The position numbers were made by a program, and so were the translations under genes. Below, one piece after another: positions 1 through 5,962 of a stretch of DNA of 5,982 bases. Location of the stretch: assembly GCA_902773215.1 (NCBI GenBank), contig CACYDQ010000184.1:1-5982 (forward strand). Direction: 5' to 3'. The stretch is from an uncultured Spirochaetaceae bacterium. GTDB lineage: Bacteria; Spirochaetota; Spirochaetia; Treponematales; Treponemataceae. The notes under the pieces are model-generated. The model saw only the letters and a program-made list of their open reading frames with translations, was not told the origin of the DNA and searched no databases. The stretch's first letter is position 1. Every line of letters begins with the position of its first letter.

Positions 1-1
1 C

Positions 2-706
2 AGCCCTGCCCACGATAGTGTCCCCGCGTTCCTGCGCGTGTTCCCCTTCGACAGCAGGACGATTATCTTCCCAAAGGGCGAGGAGAAGCTTCAGATAGAG
101 CCTGAGTGCGCGGTCGTCTTTGACGTGGAATGGAAGGACGGCCTCGTCGCCTCCCTCTCACCGGTCTGCTTCGGGGCCTCCAACGACTGCTCCATACGCA
201 AGGCCGGCGCGAGGAAGATAAGCGAGAAGAAGAACTGGGGGCCGTGCAGCAAGGGCTTTGCGGCGCATACGATACCGCTCGCCTCGTTCCGAAAGGGCTG
301 CGGGCTGGACGGCTACCGCATTGCGAGCTTCCTTATCCGGGAAGGCAAGGCCTTCCCCTACGGCGAGGACAGCCCGGTGGCGGGCTACAGCTACATCTGG
401 GAAAAGCTTACCGGCTGGATTATCGACCGGCTGAACAATCAGAAGGACGAAGGACCCGCCGAGGACGTGCACGCCTACCTCTCGGCGGCAGGGCGGCCCG
501 CCCGCATCCTCGTCTCCATCGGGGCGACCCGCTACACGGACTACGGCGAGCACAACTTCCTGCGCGACGGGGACGTGGCCGCCGTCGTCTTGTACCCGGA
601 GGCCTCCTACAGCCCCGGCGACATCCTCCGCATGGTGGAGGCGGGCGGACCGGACAGCCCGGCCACCGCCGGCATCTCCGTCCTCTGGCAGACGGTGCGG
701 GCGTGA
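2..706 (+). CDS. Fumarylacetoacetase-like (DUF5718-type) protein, 5' end outside the window
   Basis: The reading frame is open from the left edge (reads SPAHDSVPAFLRVFPFDS...) to a TGA at 704-706, so this is the last ~234 codons of a longer gene. A GTG at 38 is in frame but has no reason to be the start. The protein looks like the fumarylacetoacetate-hydrolase fold. It has an IEPE stretch (Glu codons at 98 and 104) followed by FGASNDCSIR (Asp codon at 185), which resembles the E-x-E...D metal-binding set and the NDWSAR motif of that family. It then has KNWGPCSKGF, which resembles the family's KGFD segment. A later DYGEHNFLRDGDVAAVVLYP stretch fits the C-terminal part of the fold. I associate it with DUF5718 from memory, not from a search. 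The substrate is unknown, and a real hydrolase role is not proven. Its last ~54 bases recur after vapC (see repeats). Confidence 0.65.
   Translation, partial: SPAHDSVPAFLRVFPFDSRTIIFPKGEEKLQIEPECAVVFDVEWKDGLVASLSPVCFGASNDCSIRKAGARKISEKKNWGPCSKGFAAHTIPLASFRKGCGLDGYRIASFLIREGKAFPYGEDSPVAGYSYIWEKLTGWIIDRLNNQKDEGPAEDVHAYLSAAGRPARILVSIGATRYTDYGEHNFLRDGDVAAVVLYPEASYSPGDILRMVEAGGPDSPATAGISVLWQTVRA
653..706 (+). repeat. Left copy of duplicated gene end flanking vapBC
   Basis: The 3' end of the DUF5718-like gene. Positions 680-704 match 1538-1562 at 23 of 25 bases by hand alignment. Upstream of that core the match continues with small gaps (GACAGCC, GCCACC). It encodes VLWQTVRA followed by TGA. Confidence 0.85.
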
Positions 707-731
707 TATCGGCTCTTTCTGGCTAAACAGC

Positions 732-760
732 TTGATAATTGGCTATTATCATCGTATACT
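732..760 (+). promoter_or_regulatory. Sigma-70-type promoter of vapBC
   Basis: TTGATA (732-737) and TATACT (755-760) are separated by exactly 17 bases, and each matches the consensus at five of six positions. The expected start of transcription is near 767, which leaves a leader of about 23 bases carrying the Shine-Dalgarno. The toxin-antitoxin pair therefore has its own promoter rather than relying on the gene upstream. Confidence 0.7.
733..751. promoter_or_regulatory. Inverted repeat in the vapBC promoter, candidate antitoxin operator
   Basis: TGATAAT (733-739) and ATTATCA (745-751) are perfect 7-base inverted arms around a 5-base centre. The repeat covers part of the -35 box and most of the spacer. 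Phd/YefM-type antitoxins are known to repress their own operons by binding palindromes at the promoter, so this is the natural candidate operator. Binding by this particular antitoxin is inferred. Confidence 0.6.
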
Positions 761-776
761 GTGCATATCCCAATGC

Positions 777-782
777 AGGAGG
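777..782 (+). promoter_or_regulatory. Shine-Dalgarno site fixing the vapB start
   Basis: A perfect AGGAGG lies 7 bases before the ATG at 790. It decides the start against an in-frame TTG at 739, which lies inside the promoter. Confidence 0.85.
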
Positions 783-789
783 CAGTGAC

Positions 790-1083
790 ATGTGCAGTGC
801 GACGATTTATGATGCCAGGAACAATTTCTCATCCCTCGTAAAGACGGCCGAAGGCGGCGAGGTTGTGCAGCTGACCCGCCACGACAAGCCGGTGGCGGTT
901 CTTATCGGCTGGGATGAATACGAGAAGACCAGACCCAAAAACGATTTCTTCGAGTGGCTTGAGAAGTTCAAGAAAGAGAACGCGGATATCCTTACGGATG
1001 ACAATCCTCTGAACCTGCAGCCGAAGGAATATCTTGACGAGGCATATGAGAAGAAAATAGCGGCCCTCTGGAGCGACGTATGA
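790..1083 (+). CDS. Type II antitoxin, Phd/YefM family (VapB role)
   Basis: A 97-residue protein that should neutralise the PIN-domain toxin encoded immediately downstream and repress the operon. The N-terminal half (residues 4-45: ATIYDARNNFSSLV, then AEGGEVVQLTRHDKPVAVLI, then DEYE) is a textbook Phd/YefM DNA-binding and dimerisation domain. The C-terminal half (about 46-97) is rich in charged residues and is expected to be the flexible segment that wraps the toxin. The ATG at 790 is chosen for its perfect Shine-Dalgarno. The stop overlaps the toxin start as ATGA at 1080-1083, a typical toxin-antitoxin coupling. The gene is markedly less GC-rich than its neighbours, which suggests acquisition by transfer. 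Confidence 0.93.
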   Translation: MCSATIYDARNNFSSLVKTAEGGEVVQLTRHDKPVAVLIGWDEYEKTRPKNDFFEWLEKFKKENADILTDDNPLNLQPKEYLDEAYEKKIAALWSDV

Positions 1084-1505
1084 AGCAGATTTACATGCTT
1101 GACACGAACGTCATCTCCGAATTCCTCAAGCCGAATCCGAATGTTCCGACGATTACCAGGGCTCTGGAAAACAGGGACTTGTGCGCCATCTGCTCAACGG
1201 TGTGGCAGGAATCCGTGTTCGGTTATGAACAGATGCCGGAAGGGAAGCGCAAGGAGCGGGTGGGAAACTACCTTCAGAAGATAAAGGCGACCTACGAGAT
1301 ACTTCCCTATGACAGTTTCGCCGCCCAGATATGCGGGGAGATACAGGTTCGCTGCATGAAAGCTGGGAAACCTGTTCCCAAATACGACAGTCAGATTGCC
1401 GCCGCCACCATAGCGAACGGTATGATTCTGGTAACCCATAATACGGATGATTACGCCGCCCTGCAGGAGAACAGCATGCTCAAGATTGAGGACTGGTGGG
1501 GCTGA
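1080..1505 (+). CDS. vapC: PIN-domain ribonuclease toxin, VapC family
   Basis: A 141-residue single PIN domain. VapC toxins are Mg-dependent endoribonucleases, and known members cut initiator tRNA or rRNA; the target here cannot be told from sequence. The acidic residues of the active site are visible: D8 in MLDTNVISE, E44 in the WQE stretch, D103 in KYDSQIAAA, and D123 or D124 in VTHNTDDY. The C-terminal IEDWWG resembles the usual IEDW ending. All key residues are present and the length is normal, so the toxin looks intact. It overlaps the antitoxin by 4 bases. The stop at 1503-1505 is followed almost at once by the duplicated gene-end remnant, and the convergent kinase gene ends at 1561. 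Confidence 0.93.
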   Translation: MKQIYMLDTNVISEFLKPNPNVPTITRALENRDLCAICSTVWQESVFGYEQMPEGKRKERVGNYLQKIKATYEILPYDSFAAQICGEIQVRCMKAGKPVPKYDSQIAAATIANGMILVTHNTDDYAALQENSMLKIEDWWG

Positions 1506-1509
1506 CAGT

Positions 1510-1564
1510 GACAGCCGCCACCTCTTGGCCACCGATGGTCCTCTGGCAGACGCTGCGGGCTTAG
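1510..1564 (+). repeat. Right copy of duplicated gene end, a DUF5718-like 3' remnant
   Basis: A fragment matching the last ~54 bases of the gene that ends at 706. In the equivalent frame, codons 1538-1561 read VLWQTLRA and are followed by TAG at 1562-1564, so even the stop codon position is kept. There are differences in the core (Val to Leu, one silent Ala change) and a different stop codon. Upstream of 1527 the match weakens and contains gaps. It has no start and is not a gene; it fills nearly all the space between vapC and the kinase gene. No terminator hairpin with a T-run is visible here for either convergent gene. Confidence 0.8.
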
Positions 1565-3651
1565 ACCAGCTGCACTCCGCCCTGACTGATGAACTTGCAG
1601 GTCTCCTCGCAGTCCTTGATGAATGTCTGGTGGTGCTCGCGGATGAACTCCACCCAGCCGTCGCGGGCTGCATACTCCAGTGCGCGTGCTCCGTCCGAGA
1701 GCTTGACAGCCCCGATTGTCAGCGATGCCCGCTTCAGCCCGTGGGCAACCGCCGAGTACTCCTGCCAGTCCGCTTTCTGGTACAGGTCTTCCAAGCGCAC
1801 GACATCCTGGGATTCCGTGAACGCCTTCAAAATTTTTTCATAGAAGTGCCTGTTGCCCAGGCAGTATTTCATTCCCAGCTTGATGTCTATCTCCGCCTTG
1901 ATGCCGCTTGAAGCATGGCTAATCGACGGGCAAACCTTCGCCCCCTGCACGATGAGGCGGGGAGACAGGTTCCTGACAAGCAGCTTGTCCATCTCCCGGG
2001 GCATAATGGGCTTGGCGAGGAAGTCCTGGAAGCCCAGCTCCCGGTACTCCGCCGCAGCCCCGCTCAGAGCGTTCGCGGTCAGGGCGATTATCACGGCGGT
2101 CTCTCCCCGGGGCATCCCCCTGATTTTCCGCATCGCCTCAACGCCGTCCATGACGGGCATCATGTGGTCCATGAAGATGATGTCGAACTCGTTCTCGCGG
2201 AACGTGTCTACCGCCTCCTGCCCGCTCGAAGCCTTGAAGACGTTCATCTTGTAAGGGGCAAGGATCCCCTCCGCCACGTCCAGGTTTATCTCGTTGTCAT
2301 CCACGACCAGAACCCTCGCCTCCGGGGCGACAAAGCTCGCGCGGAAGACATCCTGCCGGGCCACGGCCGGCTTCTCGCTGACAGATCCTATCGGAGTCCA
2401 GTCTTCCACCTCGCTCAGTATGTCGAACGCGAAGCTTGTCCCCTCGCCGTAGACGCTTGAGACCGTGATGTTGCCGCCCATCATCTGCACCAGACGCTGG
2501 CTTATCGCAAGCCCCAGCCCCGTCCCCTCGACAGCACGGTTCCGTCTGGTGTCCACCTGGGTGAAGCTGGAGAAAATCTTGCCGAGATCCTCCTCTTTTA
2601 TCCCGATTCCGGTGTCACTGACCTTGAAGAAGAGGCGTGCATGTCGGTCGTCTTCCTTCTCCGCCCGCAAGCTCAGGGTAATCCTTCCCTCTTTCGTGAA
2701 TTTGACGGAGTTCCCCATGATATTTATGAGGACCTGCTTGATGCGCACCTCGTCCCCGTACAGGCTGTCCGGGATTCCCTCGTTCACGTCCAGGTCCAGC
2801 ACCACGTCCTTGTCCTTCAGGCGTATCCGTATCATCGCCGAGACCACGTTCACCAGGGACGACAGCTTGTAGGAATCTCCGATGAGCTCCAGCTTGCCGG
2901 ACTCTATCTTGGAGAAATCAAGTATGTCATTGATAATAGAAAGAAGGGTGTTGGAGGCGGACTTTATCATCATCGCATGCTTGACGGCCTTCGCGTCCTG
3001 GCTGTCGCGCAGGATGAACTCCGCCATGCCGCTTATCGCGTTCATCGGGGTACGTATCTCGTGGCTCATGTTGGCGAGGAAGTTGCCTTTCGCCTTGTCC
3101 GCATCCTCTGCCCGCTCCTTCGCCTTGATGAATTCCGTCATGTCGATGAAGAGGAGGTGAAGGCCGCACACCGCATCGTCGCGCATCATCCGCTTTATCG
3201 AAATCTGCAGGTCCTGCCGTTCCCCGGCGATGGTCGTCCTGAGCAGGAAGGGTTCCATTTTCTCACCGCCGAGAACCAGCGCGCAGCGGGCAAGCAAATC
3301 CTGACGGTCATCCTCCGGCATTACGTTCAGCAGTGCCTCCCGGAGCGGAACCCCGCGCCGGATTTTGTCCCGGTCATATTCAGGGGCATAGCGGAAGAAC
3401 ACATCGCTGACCATAACGGTGAAGATGTTCTCGTCCGTGATGATGAGCAGGTTGGCGGCGGTCTTGAGCAGCTGGCTGTTGTAGAAGAGCTGCCTGTCAT
3501 TGTCCCTCTGTATGTACGCCTGCGTCCTTGCAGCCTGATCGTTGGCAAGCTTGAGGAACTCTATGTCTTTCTTGAGCTTCCGTATCTCGCGAGTAAGCTT
3601 CTTGTTCTCAAGGGCGAGCTGCCGCAGCTCCTCCTGGCCGTCATCTTCCAT
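1561..3651 (-). CDS. Soluble hybrid sensor histidine kinase with receiver and Hpt domains
   Basis: A 696-residue complete phosphorelay in one chain. Residues 5-55 are a charged coiled coil (LENKKLTREIRKLKKD). About 58-175 looks like a PAS-type sensor or linker. HisKA holds NMSHEIRTPMN with H197. The ATPase domain has an N-box (N314 in IMGNSVKFT), DTGIGI (346-351) and GTGLGLAI (376-383). The receiver has the acidic pair D451/D452, phospho-acceptor D495 in MDHMMPVMDG, T525 and K547. The C-terminal Hpt has H637 in AHGLKRAS, where the usual Gly after Lys is Arg. There is no membrane segment, so it is cytoplasmic. The ATG at 3651 is preferred because AAGG lies 9 bases upstream; a GTG at 3657 (698 residues) is possible. 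It is the second gene of the operon after the FIST gene, and its ribosome site overlaps the FIST stop. No separate output regulator lies in this window. Confidence 0.95.
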   Translation of the reverse strand: MEDDGQEELRQLALENKKLTREIRKLKKDIEFLKLANDQAARTQAYIQRDNDRQLFYNSQLLKTAANLLIITDENIFTVMVSDVFFRYAPEYDRDKIRRGVPLREALLNVMPEDDRQDLLARCALVLGGEKMEPFLLRTTIAGERQDLQISIKRMMRDDAVCGLHLLFIDMTEFIKAKERAEDADKAKGNFLANMSHEIRTPMNAISGMAEFILRDSQDAKAVKHAMMIKSASNTLLSIINDILDFSKIESGKLELIGDSYKLSSLVNVVSAMIRIRLKDKDVVLDLDVNEGIPDSLYGDEVRIKQVLINIMGNSVKFTKEGRITLSLRAEKEDDRHARLFFKVSDTGIGIKEEDLGKIFSSFTQVDTRRNRAVEGTGLGLAISQRLVQMMGGNITVSSVYGEGTSFAFDILSEVEDWTPIGSVSEKPAVARQDVFRASFVAPEARVLVVDDNEINLDVAEGILAPYKMNVFKASSGQEAVDTFRENEFDIIFMDHMMPVMDGVEAMRKIRGMPRGETAVIIALTANALSGAAAEYRELGFQDFLAKPIMPREMDKLLVRNLSPRLIVQGAKVCPSISHASSGIKAEIDIKLGMKYCLGNRHFYEKILKAFTESQDVVRLEDLYQKADWQEYSAVAHGLKRASLTIGAVKLSDGARALEYAARDGWVEFIREHHQTFIKDCEETCKFISQGGVQLV

Positions 3652-3662
3652 CCGCACCTGCC

Positions 3663-4859
3663 TTAGAATGCCAGAACCGAGAAGGTGAAGTTGTGGAACA
3701 TGTTGTACTCCTCACCGGTCACGTTGCCCTTCGCCGGACAGTACTCGCCGTTGGAGTACATCCCCATCAGGGATATGGTCGGAGGGATGAAGCCCTTGAA
3801 GCTGTCCGCCTCCGCCGTGACGTTGCCGCCGAGCGCGAGGAAGCGGGCACAGCAGGTGGTGCAGAGCATCGTCTTGTATTCCTGACCGGCCTCTTTCATT
3901 TTTGCCAGTATTCCTTCCATTGCCCTGCCGACGGTCGTCTGCACGTCCTCCCGCCGGACGATGCCGATGCTGAGAACGGATCCCTCCGGAACCGCGCCCA
4001 AGAAGGAACCGCTCCCGTCCTCCATGTTCAAAACGGAAAGGGACCTCGCAGCCTCAACTTTGTCACCGTTCGGCTTGCTGATGCTCACGATGAACGGCGT
4101 GAGCAGGTAGTCCACGAACACGTCGGGCTTTTCCGTCCCCATGTTCTCCCGCCGCAGGATGCCGACAAAGCTGTCCTGCCCCAGGCGGAAGACCCGGTTG
4201 CCGTCCGATTTGGTCACCTCGTATGCGTATGAGCTTTTCTTTTCGATTGAGTTTATGCTGACGAAACGGGGGTGGATGTTCCCGGCCACCAGCGCCATTA
4301 CCTGGCCTGAGCCCGTGACCCGATCCCCGCAGAAGACCTTTATGTTCTTGGAATTGAAGTTGTCCGCCGCCGATCCCCCGTACACCGGCACGCCCTCTCC
4401 CTGCCCGCTTATGGCGTTCACAAGGTCGTCCCCGCCGACGGTGTGCTCGTTCGTCACCATGCCCCCGTAGGTTATGACGAGCTTTTCCGTGCCGGTCAGG
4501 GCGGACTTGAGCCTGCCGTACACGGACGCTATCTCGGACCTGTAGTTGTCCTTGGTCAGCTCCCCCGTCATGCCGACGGAGAACTCGCAGTCATCGGCGG
4601 TCAGGAGCATGATCGAGATGCCCACATCGCAGTACCCCCTGTCCCCGTGGAACATCGCCATCGCCGTGCATCCCATGATGGGGAACTTCCACCGCTCCGA
4701 CAAAATGGCATACAGCCCCTCATAGTCGGTCTCCTCCTCCACGAATATGATGGCCATCGTATTTTTCTTGAGGGCGAACGACTCCGCCTGGGCAAACAGC
4801 TCGGCCGCAGCCTCGTTCAGGTCGTCAATCTCCTCGGTATACAGGGTAATCGAATCCAC
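3663..4859 (-). CDS. FIST-domain sensory protein, candidate input for the adjacent kinase
   Basis: A 398-residue protein covering FIST_N (about 30-230) and FIST_C (about 240-390). FIST modules are ligand-sensing domains found with signalling proteins. Visible family features are FPIMGCTAMAMF (59-70), VPVYGGSAADNF (157-168), CTTCCARFLALGG (333-345) and the closing MYSNGEYCPAKG ... FHNFTF. There is no signal peptide or membrane span. The start is GTG at 4859, supported by AAGGAGG five bases upstream. It is first in an operon with the histidine kinase. In several proteobacteria a FIST protein next to a kinase (NosP-NahK) is a haem-based nitric-oxide sensor. Histidines here that could be tested as haem ligands are H71, H139, H196 and H389, but I cannot assign one. 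The cysteines at 333, 336 and 337 could also bind a metal. The ligand is therefore open. Confidence 0.9.
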   Translation of the reverse strand: MDSITLYTEEIDDLNEAAAELFAQAESFALKKNTMAIIFVEEETDYEGLYAILSERWKFPIMGCTAMAMFHGDRGYCDVGISIMLLTADDCEFSVGMTGELTKDNYRSEIASVYGRLKSALTGTEKLVITYGGMVTNEHTVGGDDLVNAISGQGEGVPVYGGSAADNFNSKNIKVFCGDRVTGSGQVMALVAGNIHPRFVSINSIEKKSSYAYEVTKSDGNRVFRLGQDSFVGILRRENMGTEKPDVFVDYLLTPFIVSISKPNGDKVEAARSLSVLNMEDGSGSFLGAVPEGSVLSIGIVRREDVQTTVGRAMEGILAKMKEAGQEYKTMLCTTCCARFLALGGNVTAEADSFKGFIPPTISLMGMYSNGEYCPAKGNVTGEEYNMFHNFTFSVLAF

Positions 4860-4864
4860 GAACT

Positions 4865-4871
4865 CCTCCTT
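4865..4871 (-). promoter_or_regulatory. Shine-Dalgarno site of the FIST gene
   Basis: On the minus strand this reads AAGGAGG, five bases before the GTG at 4859. It makes the non-ATG start credible. The promoter predicted upstream would put the 5' end of the mRNA at this motif, giving an unusually short leader. Confidence 0.8.
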
Positions 4872-4877
4872 CCCATC

Positions 4878-4906
4878 ATTTTACTGTACAAAGGAGCGGT
4901 TTGCAA
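4878..4906 (-). promoter_or_regulatory. Promoter of the FIST-kinase operon
   Basis: On the minus strand TTGCAA (4906-4901) is followed after 17 bases by TAAAAT (4883-4878, five of six consensus bases). The expected transcription start is near 4871, about 12 bases before the GTG. The -35 hexamer is its own reverse complement and is also the -35 of the opposing promoter. Confidence 0.55.
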
Positions 4907-4929
4907 ATTATTTCTTGTTATGGTACACT
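4901..4929 (+). promoter_or_regulatory. Extended -10 promoter of the deacetylase gene
   Basis: TTGCAA (4901-4906) is followed after 17 bases by TACACT (4924-4929), preceded by TGG (4921-4923), an extended -10 TGn element. The predicted start is near 4936, at or next to the ATG at 4937, so the transcript would be leaderless or have a leader of one or two bases. Confidence 0.55.
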
Positions 4930-4936
4930 TTACGGC

Positions 4937-5929
4937 ATGGCGACGAAACGACGGCAGGGAAAGAAGCGGGCAAGGCAAGGCGGGGGGAAATTGTTCCTCT
5001 TCTCAGGAGCAGTCGCCATTGCCTGCGTCGTCCTGCTTTTCGCGAACGCCTTGTACCGGAACGAAGAAGCCCCTTCCCAAACGATTTCTTCCATAGAGCA
5101 TCCTGCCGGACAGACCGACGGGCGGCCCCAGGCACCCTCCCCCGCCGAACCTGTGGCCCCGGTCTCCGGACAGCCCGTCTCCGGCGGCGAGCCTCCGATT
5201 CAGATACATCCCGTTGAGCGGCCCGTGGAGTTCGTCATCCCGCAGGCAAAGGGGAGGGCGCGGCTTGCGTTCGTCATTGACGACGGGGGGCAGCAGCTGG
5301 ACACGCTCCGGGCCTACCTGGACATCCCCATGCCGCTCGCCGTCGCCGTCATGCCGGGCCTTCCCCTGACCAAAGAGTCGGCGGCGATGGTCGTCGCGGC
5401 GGGCAAGGAGCTGATGCTGCACCAGCCCATGCAGTCCGTCAATCTCGACCTCTGGCCGGGGCCGGGTTTTATCGGGCCGGATATGAGCGAGGGGCAGATA
5501 CTGGCCTTGGTCACGGCGAACCTGGAGGAGCTTGGAATCGGCGTGCGCGGGATGAACAACCACGAGGGCTCGCTGATAACGGCGGACAAGGAGCGGATAG
5601 GGGCGGTGCTGGATGCCGCTCTGGACTACGGGGTCTTTTTCATGGACTCCCGGACGACTGCCGGGACGATGGCCCCCGAGGCCGCCCGCGAGCGGGGCAT
5701 GCGGATTCTTGAGCGCGACATCTTCCTGGACAACGTGCTGGACCGGGACGCGATGTTCGCCCAGGTCTACGAGGGGCTGGAGCTTGCAAATAAAAATGGA
5801 AAGGCTATAATGATAGGCCATGTGGACAAGTCCGCCGGAATCCTCCCTGAGCTTCTGGCAGACCTGTACCCCGCGCTGGAGGCGGCGGGCTATGAGGTCG
5901 TCTGCCCCTCGCAGCTGATGAAGGACTGA
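4937..5929 (+). CDS. Divergent polysaccharide deacetylase family protein (YibQ-like), membrane-anchored
   Basis: 330 residues. A basic N-terminus (KRRQGKKRARQ) precedes one membrane segment at about 19-37, giving a signal anchor with the enzyme domain outside the cytoplasmic membrane. Residues 42-100 are a Pro/Gly-rich linker. The catalytic region from about 108 carries the divergent polysaccharide deacetylase (DUF610/YibQ) motifs: FVIDDGG (D115, D116), MLHQPMQ (H162), GMNNHEGS (N208, H209), FFMDSRT (D237), RDIFLDN (D261, D265) and GHVDKS (H295), where the family more often has GHP. The natural glycan substrate of this family is not settled; cell-wall polysaccharide is the usual guess. The ATG at 4937 lacks a Shine-Dalgarno. 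An in-frame TTG at 4901 has AAGGAG four bases before it and would add 12 residues (MQIISCYGTLYG), but it coincides with the promoter -35. It is divergent from the FIST gene. Confidence 0.9.
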   Translation: MATKRRQGKKRARQGGGKLFLFSGAVAIACVVLLFANALYRNEEAPSQTISSIEHPAGQTDGRPQAPSPAEPVAPVSGQPVSGGEPPIQIHPVERPVEFVIPQAKGRARLAFVIDDGGQQLDTLRAYLDIPMPLAVAVMPGLPLTKESAAMVVAAGKELMLHQPMQSVNLDLWPGPGFIGPDMSEGQILALVTANLEELGIGVRGMNNHEGSLITADKERIGAVLDAALDYGVFFMDSRTTAGTMAPEAARERGMRILERDIFLDNVLDRDAMFAQVYEGLELANKNGKAIMIGHVDKSAGILPELLADLYPALEAAGYEVVCPSQLMKD

Positions 5930-5962
5930 CGAAAGACCGGGCAAAGAGAGGAAGGAAAAGCG

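Noticed and set aside
739..789. Upstream TTG start for the antitoxin, adding 17 residues
   Set aside because: The extension lies over the promoter and has no Shine-Dalgarno, while the ATG at 790 has a perfect one and gives the standard family N-terminus.
1527..1540. Weak hairpin (GGCCA / TGGTC, loop CCGA) between convergent vapC and kinase genes
   Set aside because: The stem has only five pairs including a G-T wobble and no T-run on either strand. It is part of the duplicated coding remnant, so I do not call it a terminator.
2641..3666. A 341-residue plus-strand open frame opposite the kinase gene
   Set aside because: It is antisense to clear HisKA, ATPase and PAS-like coding sequence. Its composition (rich in His, Val, Arg, Leu) is typical of a mirror frame in GC-rich DNA, and it shows no recognisable motif.
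4885..4927. TGTAC and GTACA half-sites either side of the shared -35
   Set aside because: The arms are only five bases, far apart and not centred on TTGCAA. They overlap or abut promoter boxes and could easily be chance.
4901..4936. TTG start for the deacetylase, adding 12 residues
   Set aside because: AAGGAG lies only four bases before it and TTG is a rare start. The region reads better as a promoter, and the extension sits before a normal basic signal-anchor N-terminus. It is kept as an alternative in the entry.
5003..5944. A 313-residue minus-strand open frame opposite the deacetylase
   Set aside because: It is antisense to a gene with all family motifs intact, is rich in Arg, His and Gly, and has no domain signature. 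It is a shadow frame.
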